DNA from: Sedimentitalea nanhaiensis DSM 24252
Lineage (GTDB): Bacteria > Pseudomonadota > Alphaproteobacteria > Rhodobacterales > Rhodobacteraceae
Reading direction: 5' to 3'
NCBI RefSeq assembly: GCF_000473225.1
Contig: NZ_KI421509.1
Coordinates: 1,326,045-1,390,044 of the forward strand
Length of the DNA stretch: 64,000 nt
Position 1 is the first letter of the stretch, and every line of letters begins with the position of its first letter. Both the position numbers and the translations under genes were made by a program. Below, in pieces: positions 55,179 through 64,000 of this stretch. The notes beneath the pieces were generated by a model. That model was not told the DNA's origin, made no database searches, and saw nothing but the letters and a program-made list of their open reading frames with translations.

Positions 55179-56518
55179 CATCGTACTTCGCGCCGACCGC
55201 AGATTTGAAACGCAGCCAGGACCGGGTCGCCGTCGTCGTGGGCCTGATGGAGGAACAGGGTTATCTGACACGAGGCGAAGCGGAATTGGCGCGAACAGAG
55301 CCTGCAGTTCTTTCGGAAACGGCTGAGCGAATTCGAGGCGAGTATTTCGCTGACTGAGTGATGGAGAGCGAGCCTGAATTCCTGACCCGGAAAACGACAG
55401 AGGACGTGTTCACCCGGACGACCTTCGATCCGCGCATCCAGAAAAGCGCGGAAGATGCCCTTGCTTGGGTATACGAAAACCGGATCGACCCCGAATCCAA
55501 GGTTCAAGCCGCCATTGTGGTTATTTCGGCGGACGGGGCCATCCGTGCCATTGTTGGCGGACGCCAGTTCAGAGACGTTGAGGGTCAGTTCAACCGCGCC
55601 GTTCATGCCAAGCGGCAGACCGGATCTGCCTTTAAGCCCTTTGTTTATGCCGCCGCGCTGGACCTGGGCCGCAGCCCGCTGGAGGTCATCGTTGATGAAC
55701 CTGTCACTATTCGGGCGCCGGGAGCGCCGGCCTGGTCTCCGCGCAACTTCACCCGCCGCAATTACGGCGCGGTCACGCTGCTCGATGCACTCAGCCGGTC
55801 ACTGAATATCCCGGTTGTCAAACTGTCCCAGGAGATCGGCCTTGATGCTGTCCGTTCGGTCGCCGAGGGTTTCGGTATCAGGAGCGGTCTGGCGAGCGGT
55901 CCGGCACTGGTGCTGGGAGTTTCCGAGGCGTCGCTTCTGGAAATGAGCAGCGCCTATGCAGGATTTCAGAACAAAGGCAGCCAGGTCGTTCCCTATGGCG
56001 TGTCGGAATTGCGGCTGCTGGGCGAAACCGAGCCCCTGATCACTCATCATAGCGGCATTCAAGAGCGGGTGATTTCCGAAAAGGCCGCAGCGCAGCTGAA
56101 CTACATGCTGCACAGGGCCGTTGAGGCCGGTTCCGGCAGGCGGGCCAGGATCCCGGGGCTGGAGCTTGCTGGCAAAACCGGAACGACGCAGTCGCACCGT
56201 GACGCTTGGTTCATTGGATTCAGTGCGGATTATGTCGTTGGCGTCTGGATGGGACATGACGACAACCGTCCCCTGCACGGAGTTACAGGCAGCGGGCTTC
56301 CCACGGAAATCTGGCGGGAAACTATGATCAGGATTCAGGCTGATATGCCGGGAGCTCCGCTTCCAAGGTCGCCTACGTTTCTGGCTGTGCGGGAAAATTC
56401 CGGGACAGGGGGGACACAAGTGGCAAGGGCTCTACTGAGGGTCTTGCTGCTGCTGGGAAATAGAGAAGTGACCATATGCGCCGCCATAAGGATCAGTACC
56501 GGGCAAGGGAGGGAATGA
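55179..56518 (+). pseudogene. penicillin-binding protein 1A-type gene, truncated and with a nonsense codon
   Basis: Class A PBP gene without its N-terminal part. It begins just inside the glycosyltransferase-linker region (YFAPTADLKRSQDRVAVVVG), reads to GEYFAD, meets a TGA at 55355-55357 where the family has a tryptophan, and then continues in the same frame with MESEPEFLTRKTTEDVF. The transpeptidase active site is intact: TGSAFKPF (SxxK), SRSLN (SxN) and GKTGTT (KTG). The C-terminus ends at 56518. The missing glycosyltransferase region and the stop codon make a functional bifunctional enzyme unlikely; a free transpeptidase from the later ATG (55361) cannot be excluded. Confidence 0.85.
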
Positions 56519-56521
56519 ACC

Positions 56522-57433
56522 ATGAGGGCATTGGTATGCTACGCTTTGAGTATACTAATCATATTCACCGCAGTGAACCGGGTTGAGGCCGGAGACGCAG
56601 ATTTCATGATGGACGCGCGAACCGGGCAGATCCTGACTTAAAGCAGCGCGGACTCTCTCAATCATCCCGCATCCCTGACGAAAATGATGACGCTCTACCT
56701 GACCTTCGAAGCCCTTCAGACTGGCCGCTTGCAATGGGTACAGCAGCTTCCTGTCTCCCGCCATGCGGCCAATCGGGTTCCGACAAAATTGGGTATCCGC
56801 CCCGGTGAAAAAATCACTGTCCGGGAAGCCGTTCCTGGAATGATTGTGGTTTCCGGCAATGACGCGGCAGTGGTTGTTGCCGAGGAGCTCGCGGGATCTG
56901 AGAAGGCTTTTGCACGGATAATGACGGCGCGCGCACATGATCTCGGAATGCGCAGAACCGTCTTCAGGAACGCATCCGGCCTGCCCGACAGGCAGCAGCT
57001 CACAACAGCCCGTGAAATGGCTCTCCTGGGTATCGCACTCATGCGAGACTTTCCTGATGAGTACAGGCTGTTCAGGCGGCGCGCGATGAAGTTTCGTGGC
57101 CGCTCCCGCTACGGGCATTACCGGCTCCTGTCCAGCTATGCCGGAGTGGATGGGATAAAGACCGGCCATACCAACTGGTCAGGGTTTGATCTCGTGACCT
57201 CTGCCAAACTGGAAAACCGGTGTATCGTTGGCGTTGTGATGGGCGCAAAATTTTTCGATTTGGGCTCTGCGCCCGCTTTCGCGGCGTTTTGCCCGGACGC
57301 TGGCTATGGAAGCGCCAATGCCAGCGCATCGACTGAAGCCGCAGAGTCTCAGGTACAAAGCCTGCGTGGCGAACGGCGGGTTCCAATCCGCCCTCAACCT
57401 CGATCACGCCGCATTGGCATTGGGCGGCAGTGA
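56522..57433 (+). pseudogene. D-alanyl-D-alanine carboxypeptidase gene with internal stop codon
   Basis: ATG at 56522 begins an exported DD-carboxypeptidase (signal peptide VCYALSILIIFTAVNRVEA). The frame meets a TAA at 56639-56641 just after DARTGQIL T, where family members have tyrosine before SSADSLNHPASLTKMM. The remaining residues stay in frame and keep the active-site motifs SLTK, SGN and KTGHT, up to the end at 57433. One base change (TAA to TAC or TAT) would restore the gene. It starts 4 bases after the PBP pseudogene, so the two once formed an operon for peptidoglycan synthesis. Confidence 0.88.
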
Positions 57434-57493
57434 GCCCGTTCAAGACATGTGAAGTTCGCCGCTCTGACCCAAAAGGCTGGGCGGCGAACGCGG

Positions 57494-58225
57494 TTATCTC
57501 CTGAACGCCGAAACCATCAACATCATTGGGCGCTCCATCTCTTCGGCCAGCCCCGGCATCGCCGCGATTTGGTCCGGCGTAGGTGCAAACTCCTCGATCC
57601 GGCGCAAGGCGAAGTCCGCACCGATCAGGGCGTTGAGCGTGGTGGCCAGCGTCCGGTGGTGCTTCAGCACTCCCTTGGCGAACCAGTCGGTGCGGCGCTC
57701 ACCCTCAATAGAATAGCCGTTGACCGGCCATGTCTTGCGGCCATCTTCGTCCAGCGTCCAATGCGGGTGGGCGGCGGCCATGAAGATCGGGTGTTCGATG
57801 GTGAAGACCAGATCGCCGCCGGGCGTCAGCGCGCGGTGGATCATGCGGATCAGCCGCCCAAAATCCTGCACGTAGTGGAAGGTCAAAGCGCTGTAGACCA
57901 GATCGAACGCCGCCTCGGGCAATTCAAGCGTTTCCAGGTCGGCAATCCGGTATTCGATTGCGGGATCCTCGGTGTCGGCCCTCGCACGTTCGATCATGTT
58001 CTGAGACAGGTCAAACCCCAGAACTGAAGCGGCCCTCTGACTGCGGAACCAGCGGGACGCCCAGCCGAAGCCACAGCCCAGGTCCGCCACGCGCTTGCCC
58101 GACAGTCCGGGCAACAGTGCCTGAATTGCCGACCATTCCGGCGCACCGTCCAACCCGTCGACCTGACGGGGAAGCTGGCTGTAGCCGGCGAAAAAATCGG
58201 GATTATCGTAGATATTCTGTGCCAT
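57494..58225 (-). CDS. class I SAM-dependent methyltransferase
   Basis: 243-residue methyltransferase. The SAM-binding motif VADLGCGFGWASRWF is followed by VLGFDLSQNMIERARA and the motif EAAFDLVYSALTFHYV and GGDLVFTIEHPIF. The ATG at 58225 is chosen because GGAG lies 7 bases upstream; the ATG at 58231 overlaps it. The substrate is unknown. It lies in the block bounded by the HNH repeats. Confidence 0.85.
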   Translation of the reverse strand: MAQNIYDNPDFFAGYSQLPRQVDGLDGAPEWSAIQALLPGLSGKRVADLGCGFGWASRWFRSQRAASVLGFDLSQNMIERARADTEDPAIEYRIADLETLELPEAAFDLVYSALTFHYVQDFGRLIRMIHRALTPGGDLVFTIEHPIFMAAAHPHWTLDEDGRKTWPVNGYSIEGERRTDWFAKGVLKHHRTLATTLNALIGADFALRRIEEFAPTPDQIAAMPGLAEEMERPMMLMVSAFRR

Positions 58226-58568
58226 GTTCATCTCCAGAAAAGAGGGAGGACGAGGCACGTTTTTCACGCCTGGCAACCTCGTCCGAAAGGGCGAGGCCGA
58301 GGCTGGCAATCGGCGTGGTCAGTTCGCGTGATCGGCATCCCGGCATCCCGCCAAGGGGATACCGGCCAACCGGGCGACAATGTGGATGTCCTTCTCAACC
58401 ATGCAGGCTATATCGGTCTGGATGCTGCGTTCGGCACGGGTGGCAGCGACCCGCAGTTTCCTGACTTTGCAAGGCAAAGGCGGCTGGGCATTGCGGATCG
58501 GCGCGATAGCGGCCATTCGACGGTCTGCAGCGGACGGGGATTAGCGCTCAAGGTCGGCCCCGAACCGG

Positions 58569-58799
58569 TCAGAACCTGCCGGGATACATACTCATCATAC
58601 TTTGGACGTCGGCGTCGCTGGAGAAGGCGTCCGGGTTGCGGGAAAGAACCTCCCAGATGAATTCCCGACGGGCCCGGGCGTCATCGGGCTGCGGTTCCTC
58701 AGGGCAGGGGCGCGGGGCGAAGTTGAATACACGCTGGATAAAGCCAAGAGCCTTTTGAAGCGGCGGGACTGTGCAGGCGCTGGTCATGAATGCGTTCAT
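58569..58799 (-). CDS. small conserved hypothetical protein
   Basis: 76 residues: two cysteines near the start, then FAPRPCPEEPQPDDARARRE and FIWEVLSRNPDAFSSDADVQ and MMSMYPGRF at the end. The repeated aromatic/acidic pattern ending in YPGRF resembles small proteins of Rhodobacterales that I recall but cannot name. It is divergent from the LysR gene, 95 bases away. The stretch from 58310 to 58568 contains no gene I can support. Confidence 0.6.
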   Translation of the reverse strand: MNAFMTSACTVPPLQKALGFIQRVFNFAPRPCPEEPQPDDARARREFIWEVLSRNPDAFSSDADVQSMMSMYPGRF

Positions 58800-58894
58800 C
58801 TCTCGGGCCTTTTCTGTTGCTGCGAAGGTGCCCCCACTGTAGCGGCTGCGCGATTTTCCCGGTATTGGCCGCGGCGATGTGCTATTCTACAAAA

Positions 58895-59782
58895 ATGAAG
58901 AACGAATTCCGGAGCTGGACAGAAGTCGGGGTCTTTCTTGCCGTTGTGCGCTCGGGGTCTACCTTGGCTGCCTCGCGCCAGCTCGGCATGGCCCAGCCAA
59001 CCGTTGCGCGCCGCATCGAAGCGCTTGAGCATGAGCTTGGCGTGACCCTGTTCGAGCGGGACACGCGCGGCTTCCGGCCGACCGAAACAGCACGGGCGAT
59101 CCTGCAGAACGCGGAAGAAATCGAAGCGGCGGCGACCTGCCTGGCCCAGACGGTTGAAACGCTGCGCAGCACCAGGCCGATCCGGATCACGGCCTATTCC
59201 GGCAACTTCTCGCCCCGGGTCGCAACGATCTTCAGCGAATTCTCTTTACTCCGCCCCGATGTCAGCTTCGAATTCCTGCCCAGCGTCGAAGTCCTGGATC
59301 TGTCGGCTGGCGAAGCGGATGTAGCATTGCGCGTGACAAGAAGCCCCCCCCATCCAGACCTGATCTGCCGCAAGATCAGCACCGCGCGTTACGCGCTGTT
59401 CGGATCCCGTTCCTACGCCGAAAAACACGGGTTGCCGTCCTCGGTCGAAGACCTGTTCAACCATACGTTTGTCAGCTTCCTGCGTGAAGGTGTGGCGTCA
59501 GCCTATCACGATTGGCTGATCCGCTATGCGAAAGCCGATCAAATCAGGCAAACCTATTCCGAGATAGATTTGATGCATGCCGCAATCCGGTCGGGTCATG
59601 GTCTTGGCATCATGAACGTGAAACTTGCAGAAAGCGATGACACGCTCATCCAATGCTTTGCGCCGCTGGAGGAAATGAACTCGGAGCACTTGATGCTGAT
59701 CGCACCAGAAGCGTATCGGCGCCCCGAAGTAAAGGCCTTTGCGAAGTTCTTCGCGCCCCGCTATGCCGCCATTTTCAGGTAG
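58895..59782 (+). CDS. LysR-family transcriptional regulator
   Basis: 295-residue LysR protein. The helix-turn-helix reads SGSTLAASRQLGMAQPTVARRI and the linker EALEHELGVTLFERDTRGFR, followed by the substrate-binding domain (RITAYSGNFSPRVATIF). The start at 58895 (MKNEFRSW) is used because the following residues match the family; an in-frame ATG at 58877 is possible. It is divergent from the small hypothetical gene above and may regulate it or the methyltransferase. Confidence 0.92.
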   Translation: MKNEFRSWTEVGVFLAVVRSGSTLAASRQLGMAQPTVARRIEALEHELGVTLFERDTRGFRPTETARAILQNAEEIEAAATCLAQTVETLRSTRPIRITAYSGNFSPRVATIFSEFSLLRPDVSFEFLPSVEVLDLSAGEADVALRVTRSPPHPDLICRKISTARYALFGSRSYAEKHGLPSSVEDLFNHTFVSFLREGVASAYHDWLIRYAKADQIRQTYSEIDLMHAAIRSGHGLGIMNVKLAESDDTLIQCFAPLEEMNSEHLMLIAPEAYRRPEVKAFAKFFAPRYAAIFR

Positions 59783-60015
59783 AGGCTTCCCGTGAAACCG
59801 GAATAGTGAATTGTGCCCCGAACGACCGCTCTGTCCGGCAACTTGCCAGTTCACTACCTGTGCCGCGAAAATCCGTTATTTCAAGTTCTCGCCAAGGACA
59901 ATGGGTCAGATCTGGCCTGGGAGCGCGAGATCGCTGCATATTGTCCGAAGCGCCGCTCTGGATCGAAAATGGGCACCGCCGCCCTTGGTCCAGCCCCCGA
60001 CCGCCATGGGCGATC

Positions 60016-60143
60016 GCGCTCACGCCTCCAGTTCGGCGTCCCAATACAGGAAATCCATCCAGCTTTCGTGCAGGTGGTTGGGCGGAAATCTGCGCCCCAT
60101 GTTGCGCAGCTCTTCGGCCCCCGGCTGGCGTGGCGGTTTGCGC
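60016..60143. repeat. direct repeat, right copy (end of the intact HNH gene)
   Basis: 128 bases, partner of the repeat at 55052-55178 in the same orientation, 4.9 kb apart. Here it is the real 3' end of the HNH gene and is continuous with the rest of it. The 59783-60015 stretch to its left has no gene I can support. Direct repeats of this length can come from integration by homologous or site-specific recombination. Confidence 0.9.
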
Positions 60144-60604
60144 AGATTCATCCCCGTGCGGTGCAGCGGCTTGGAGCCCTTTTTCAGATTGCAGGGCGAA
60201 CAGGCCGCCACCACATTCTGCCAGCTGGTCACGCCCCCGCTGGCACGCGGCACCACATGATCAAAGGTCAGATCACCCCGGTCTCCGCAATACTGACAGC
60301 GGAATTCGTCGCGCAGAAATAAATTAAAGCGCGTGAAGGCCACGCGCTTTTGAGGTTTCACATAGTCCTTCAGCACCACCACCGAAGGTATTCGGATCTC
60401 GGTACTGGGACTGCGCACCACATCGTCATATTCCGCGACGATATCCACCCGGTCCAGCCAGGCGGCCTTGATCGCATCCTGCCAGCTCCACAGACTGAGC
60501 GGGTAATAGGACAAGGGGCGGTAGTCGGCATTCAGGACCAATGCCGGGTTCTGGCGCAATGCACCGGGTTCTCTGACGAACTCTGTCCTGAACTCTGCAA
60601 TCAT
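60020..60604 (-). CDS. HNH endonuclease
   Basis: 194-residue protein with the HNH fold: CQYCGDRGDLTFDHVVPRASGG and then ACSPCNLKKGSK carry the two CxxC zinc pairs and the catalytic histidine DH. N-terminal ALVLNADYRPLSYYPLSLW is the conserved leading region of this widespread bacterial HNH family. The start at 60604 (MIAEFRTEF) fits the family; an open frame upstream has no homology-like features. Its last 128 bases are the right copy of the direct repeat. Confidence 0.9.
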   Translation of the reverse strand: MIAEFRTEFVREPGALRQNPALVLNADYRPLSYYPLSLWSWQDAIKAAWLDRVDIVAEYDDVVRSPSTEIRIPSVVVLKDYVKPQKRVAFTRFNLFLRDEFRCQYCGDRGDLTFDHVVPRASGGVTSWQNVVAACSPCNLKKGSKPLHRTGMNLRKPPRQPGAEELRNMGRRFPPNHLHESWMDFLYWDAELEA

Positions 60605-60825
60605 GGGTGACTCCGTCCTCGCCCTGCCTGCCTGTTTTCGGCACCAGAGCGGGGAACCCGCCCCAGCATGTAAACAACTATATATCGTGGTTGGTCGCTG
60701 GCAAGCCTTGATGTTCCACAATATGTCGCCTTGTTTCATCGCCATTCTGCACCTGCGCGGTAACAGGGGCATGACAGAGGTCCACAGGCTTGCGCCGGGT
60801 TGCTGTCGCGCGCTATGGCGGCGGC

Positions 60826-61383
60826 ATGACCCGCCTGATCCGATTCAACAAACCCTTTGACGTTCTGTCCCAGTTCACCGACCGGGGCACGACCCAAAGC
60901 CCCCGCCGCACCCTGTCCGATTTCATCGACATGTCCGGGGTTTACCCGGCGGGGCGGCTGGACCGCGACAGCGAGGGGCTGATGCTGCTGACCGACGATG
61001 GCCGCCTTCAGGCGCGCATCTCCGATCCGAAACACAAGCTGGCAAAAACCTATTGGGTCCAGGTCGAAGGCCTTCCCGGCGATGACGCCCTGGCTGCCCT
61101 GCGCGACGGCGTGACCCTCAGGGACGGGCGCACCCGCCCGGCCCGGGCGCGGCGCATGGAACAACCCGCAGATCTGTGGCCGCGCGATCCACCGATCCGG
61201 CTGCGCAAATCGGTACCCGATTGCTGGATCGAACTGACCATCCGCGAAGGCCGCAACCGCCAGGTGCGCCGCATGACCGCCGCCGTCGGCCACCCCACCC
61301 TGCGCCTGATCCGTCACAGCATCGGCGACTGGAGCCTCGACGGTCTGGCCCCCGGCGACTGGCAAACGCTGACACCGGGCTGA
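60826..61383 (+). CDS. rluE: ribosomal large subunit pseudouridine synthase E-like
   Basis: 185-residue pseudouridine synthase. [13 protein letters not shown] at the N-terminus, [18 protein letters not shown] (catalytic aspartate in GRLD) and [24 protein letters not shown] show the RsuA/RluE group. RluE modifies uridine 2457 of 23S rRNA. The ATG at 60826 is chosen over an upstream frame because only it begins with family residues. Its order beside the HNH and VOC genes is not informative. Confidence 0.88.
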   Translation: MTRLIRFNKPFDVLSQFTDRGTTQSPRRTLSDFIDMSGVYPAGRLDRDSEGLMLLTDDGRLQARISDPKHKLAKTYWVQVEGLPGDDALAALRDGVTLRDGRTRPARARRMEQPADLWPRDPPIRLRKSVPDCWIELTIREGRNRQVRRMTAAVGHPTLRLIRHSIGDWSLDGLAPGDWQTLTPG

Positions 61384-61403
61384 CCGGCTGCTAGGATGGG
61401 CCC

Positions 61404-61835
61404 ATGACGGACACCACCCTGCCCCCCGCACCTGCGCCCGGCGCGATTCTTGAAACCGCGCTCTATGTCGACAACCTGCGCGCCGCCACGGCCTTTTACG
61501 GCGACCTGCTCGGTCTTGAGGCGTTTCAGACCGTCGAGGGGCGGCATGTGTTCTTTCGTCTCGGCACCGGCGTGTTGCTGGTGTTCAACCCCGACGCCAC
61601 GGGCCAGCCCGCGCGCAATCCGCGCCTGCCGGTTCCGCCGCATGGCGCACGCGGTCCGGGCCATGTCTGCTTTGCCATGCCGCGCGACCGCATCGCCGCC
61701 ATGCGCGCCCGTCTGATCGCCGCAGGCACCGCCGTGGATGCCGAATTCAACTGGCCCAACGGCGCGCATTCCCTGTATGTGCGCGACCCTGCGGGCAATT
61801 CGGTCGAGTTCGCCGAACCCCACCTCTGGGACTAA
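61404..61835 (+). CDS. VOC-family (glyoxalase/bleomycin resistance-like) protein
   Basis: 143-residue protein with two beta-alpha-beta-beta-beta modules. LETALYVDNLRAATAFYGDLLGLE, GARGPGHVCFAMPRDRI and SLYVRDPAGNSVEFAEP carry the likely metal ligands (histidine and glutamate). The family binds small metabolites or antibiotics; the substrate is not predictable. Confidence 0.88.
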   Translation: MTDTTLPPAPAPGAILETALYVDNLRAATAFYGDLLGLEAFQTVEGRHVFFRLGTGVLLVFNPDATGQPARNPRLPVPPHGARGPGHVCFAMPRDRIAAMRARLIAAGTAVDAEFNWPNGAHSLYVRDPAGNSVEFAEPHLWD

Positions 61836-61840
61836 AGCGT

Positions 61841-62140
61841 TTACAACGGCTTGCGGGCGCCCGACTCGATGGCCTCGATTGCGCGCGAGATCACGCCGAT
61901 ATCCTCCAGCGCCTCGCGAAACGCCGCCATATGCGCCGTTTGCCCATGCGCCTGCAACGCCGCCGCATCGTCCCATTCCTCATAGACGCGAAAGCGATGC
62001 GGCGCCTCCACCAGCTGCGAGAATTCGTAAACCTGGCATCCCGCCTCCTTGCGGGTTTCCTCCATCATCTTGATGGCCGCCGCCCGGGCCGGCCCGAGGT
62101 TGTCCGGGTTGACTTCGACAATTCCGGTCACGATCAGCAT
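61841..62140 (-). CDS. antibiotic biosynthesis monooxygenase-like (ABM domain) protein
   Basis: 99-residue protein with the ABM fold: MLIVTGIVEVNPDNLG, GCQVYEFSQLVEAPHRFRVYEEW and HGQTAHMAAFREALEDIG. The ATG at 62140 opens a typical short domain; an upstream frame is not used. These domains often act as quinol monooxygenases or heme-degrading enzymes, but the function here is open. It ends 5 bases from the end of the convergent VOC gene. Confidence 0.85.
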   Translation of the reverse strand: MLIVTGIVEVNPDNLGPARAAAIKMMEETRKEAGCQVYEFSQLVEAPHRFRVYEEWDDAAALQAHGQTAHMAAFREALEDIGVISRAIEAIESGARKPL

Positions 62141-62153
62141 GTGCAGCCCTCTC

Positions 62154-62819
62154 TCACAATCCCAGCTTGTCGCGCATGAACGCCAGCGCCACACTCAGCC
62201 CATCCGGCGCGATGCCATGGCCGGTGCCCTTCATCACATGTGCAAAAACGTCTTTCCACCCTGCCGACTGCAACGCCTCGGCGGCTTCCTGCAGCGATTG
62301 CGGCGGCACCATGTCATCCGCATCGCCATGGACCAACAGCACCGGCGGGCGCACAACGACTTCGTCCTCCAGCGTCTCGGGTGACAGCAGACGCCCGGAA
62401 AAGGCGACGATCCCGGCCACCGCGTCCTCGCGCCGGGGCGCGACATACAACGCCATCATCGTGCCCTGCGAAAAGCCGAACAACACCACCTGCTCCGGCA
62501 GCACATCCTCGTCCACCATCAGCGCATCCAGAAAGGCGTTCAGGTCATCGACCGCCGCCGCCATGCCCCGCATCGCCTCTTCTTCGCTGGAGCCGTCCAG
62601 CCAGGGAATCGGAAACCACTGATACCCGTTCGGCATGCCCGGAAGGCTTTCGGGGGCATCCGGGGCCACAAACAGCGTATCCGGCAGATGCTCTCCCAGA
62701 GGGTCGGCAAGCCCCAGCAAGTCGGCACCATTTGCGCCATACCCATGCAGAAACACCACAACCGACCGTGTCGTGCCCGATATCGGCTCCTTGCGACCCG
62801 CGTTCAAAACCCTCGTCAT
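62154..62819 (-). CDS. alpha/beta hydrolase (phospholipase/carboxylesterase family)
   Basis: 221-residue serine hydrolase. VVVFLHGYGANGADLLGLAD supplies the oxyanion region, GFSQGTMMALYVAP the catalytic serine, LLVHGDADDMVPP the aspartate, and KGTGHGI the histidine. This is the AB_hydrolase_2 (phospholipase/carboxylesterase) type. The ATG at 62819 is followed by MTRVLNAG; the earlier frame has no clear features. The substrate is unknown. Confidence 0.9.
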   Translation of the reverse strand: MTRVLNAGRKEPISGTTRSVVVFLHGYGANGADLLGLADPLGEHLPDTLFVAPDAPESLPGMPNGYQWFPIPWLDGSSEEEAMRGMAAAVDDLNAFLDALMVDEDVLPEQVVLFGFSQGTMMALYVAPRREDAVAGIVAFSGRLLSPETLEDEVVVRPPVLLVHGDADDMVPPQSLQEAAEALQSAGWKDVFAHVMKGTGHGIAPDGLSVALAFMRDKLGL

Positions 62820-63009
62820 GCCGTTCTCCGCTTTGTTATGCCCGCCAATTCCTGACACGCGCCCCCGCCGGACACAAGACGACCCGGGAACTCCATCGCC
62901 GACAGCGGGGCGGTGACGGATCTTGGCAAAATCGAAGCACAAGGAAATGAATTGATATGACTGGATAAACGACTATCGTCTGAGATGCAGCCACCCGGGA
63001 GAAACCGCC

Positions 63010-64000
63010 GTGCCTCAGACATTCAAACACCTTGTCACCGCCATCTGCCTGGCCGCTGCGCCGATGGCCGTGGCGCAGTCCGATACACCGGCAGGCGGTG
63101 AACCGGGGGCCGATCCCACAGCCGCGCAGACCGGCGCAGACGATGCCCTGCTGACCGAGGCCGAACTGGAAACCCTGGTCGCGCCGGTCGCGCTGTATCC
63201 CGACACGCTTCTGATCCAGATCCTGGTCGCCTCGACCTATCCGCTCGATGTGGTCAAGGCCGACCGGCTGCTGGATGCCAACGCGGACACCGAAGCCAAC
63301 GCGTTGCAGGACAGCATCAAGGCCGAAGGCTATGACGCCAGCGTCGAGGTTCTTGCCACGGCCTTTCCCGAAGTGATTGCCGATATGGCCGATCATGTGG
63401 AATGGACCGAAACCATGGGCGACGCCATGGTCGCCCAAAGCGATGACGTGATGAACGCGGTTCAGGTCATGCGCCAACAGGCAATCGATTCAGGCGCCCT
63501 GACCAGTGGCGATGCCCAGACCGTTGAGGTCAGCAACACCAACGAGGTGATTATTCAGCCCACCGACCCCGAAGTGGTCTATGTGCCGCAATACGATCCG
63601 CAGGTCGTCTATCAGGACAGCAATACGGTCGGTGACGCAGTGATGGCCGGTGCAATCGCGTTTGGCACCTACGCCGTGATGGATGCGATCTTTGACAATG
63701 ACGATCCCTGGAACAACTACTGGGGCTGTCACAATTGCGGCGGCTGGGGCGGTAACCCGATCGTTCGCAACCCGAACATCGATCTGGATGTCGATGGCAA
63801 TATCAACATCGGCAACAAGGTGAATATCGGCGACGGCGACGGCATCGGCTGGAAACCCGATGACAAACGCCGCCAGGACGCCAAGGACAAGATCGCGAAC
63901 AAGCGCGGCCCCGACGGCGCAACAACATTGCCGGTCAACAAGGGCGACACCCGAGGCGATGCAATGCGCGCCAACCTGTCCAAGAAATCCGGTGCGGCCG
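63010..64000 (+). CDS. DUF3300 family exported protein (cut by window edge)
   Basis: The N-terminal 330 codons of a secreted protein. The signal peptide (HLVTAICLAAAPMAVA, cleavage AQ-SD) is followed by TEAELETLVAPVALYPDTLL, a typical DUF3300 opening, then EVVYVPQYDPQVVYQDSN and a low-complexity aspartate/asparagine region (NPNIDLDVDGNINIGNKVN). The start is GTG at 63010 with GGGAG about 9 bases upstream. The function of DUF3300 is not known. The gene continues past 64000. Confidence 0.88.
   Translation, partial: MPQTFKHLVTAICLAAAPMAVAQSDTPAGGEPGADPTAAQTGADDALLTEAELETLVAPVALYPDTLLIQILVASTYPLDVVKADRLLDANADTEANALQDSIKAEGYDASVEVLATAFPEVIADMADHVEWTETMGDAMVAQSDDVMNAVQVMRQQAIDSGALTSGDAQTVEVSNTNEVIIQPTDPEVVYVPQYDPQVVYQDSNTVGDAVMAGAIAFGTYAVMDAIFDNDDPWNNYWGCHNCGGWGGNPIVRNPNIDLDVDGNINIGNKVNIGDGDGIGWKPDDKRRQDAKDKIANKRGPDGATTLPVNKGDTRGDAMRANLSKKSGAA

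Noticed and set aside
55179-57433. Possibility that the in-frame TGA and TAA are recoded (selenocysteine or readthrough)
   Set aside because: The TGA replaces a tryptophan, not a cysteine, no hairpin of the SECIS type was seen next to it, and the neighbouring gene has TAA, which is not recoded in this group. Ordinary nonsense mutations are the simpler explanation.
58328-58660. 110-codon plus-strand frame between the methyltransferase and LysR genes
   Set aside because: No ribosome site, no recognisable domain, arginine-rich end, and it overlaps a more plausible minus-strand small gene.
55052-60143. A mobile element with its own recombinase
   Set aside because: No integrase, transposase, terminal inverted repeats or tRNA-end attachment site was found in or beside the block; only the HNH gene end is repeated.

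Overview
The window is chromosomal DNA of high GC content from an alphaproteobacterium. It most likely belongs to the Rhodobacterales (Roseobacter group). Four things suggest this: a nuo operon with several small extra genes between the subunits, a NuoE with a long C-terminal extension, a compact leucine-degradation (liu) cluster, and a VPxPA-type sorting protein. No phage, insertion sequence, CRISPR array or rRNA was found. One tRNA-Leu(CAA) gene is present.

Layout. (1) 1-13215, minus strand: the respiratory complex I operon nuoABCDEFGHIJKL (nuoL cut by the window edge), with small membrane, lipoprotein and secreted genes and two carboxymuconolactone-decarboxylase-like genes between subunits; many joints are ATGA or TGATG overlaps. 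(2) 13464-14534, plus: a nitronate monooxygenase-like gene. (3) 14531-21565, minus: the leucine/isovalerate operon (isovaleryl-CoA dehydrogenase, both methylcrotonyl-CoA carboxylase subunits, HMG-CoA lyase, methylglutaconyl-CoA hydratase) behind a TetR-type palindrome. (4) 21714-32729: a sugar aminotransferase-like gene, gph, glmU-glmS, a frameshifted FMN-binding gene, an AlkD-like gene, a VPxPA-CTERM protein, moaA, waaA and a glycosyltransferase. (5) 32911-48946: an IclR regulator divergent from a peptide-use cluster (M81 peptidase, dipeptide-type ABC transporter, two M20 peptidases, a decayed gamma-glutamyltransferase), then an aldehyde dehydrogenase, a beta-hydroxyacid dehydrogenase and a TRAP transporter. 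(6) 49317-54836: tRNA-Leu, a YqaA-like protein, dsbB, an arginine module (AsnC regulator, arginase, CtlX, ornithine cyclodeaminase) and zinT behind a clear Zur box. (7) 55052-60143: a block bounded by two 127/128-bp direct copies of the 3' end of an HNH endonuclease gene, carrying two cell-wall pseudogenes, a methyltransferase, a small protein and a LysR regulator. (8) 60020-64000: the HNH gene and housekeeping or small-enzyme genes, ending in a DUF3300 protein cut by the window edge.

Most of the window is ordinary core metabolism. The parts that reward a second look are the direct-repeat-bounded block, which looks like a recombination-mediated insertion; the gene decay (ggt remnant, a nonsense codon in each of two adjacent peptidoglycan genes, and two homopolymer frameshifts that could be sequencing errors); the predicted Zur and TetR-type operators; and the M81/ABC/M20 peptide cluster, whose substrate is unknown. 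I did not find a convincing undescribed defence or mobile system.
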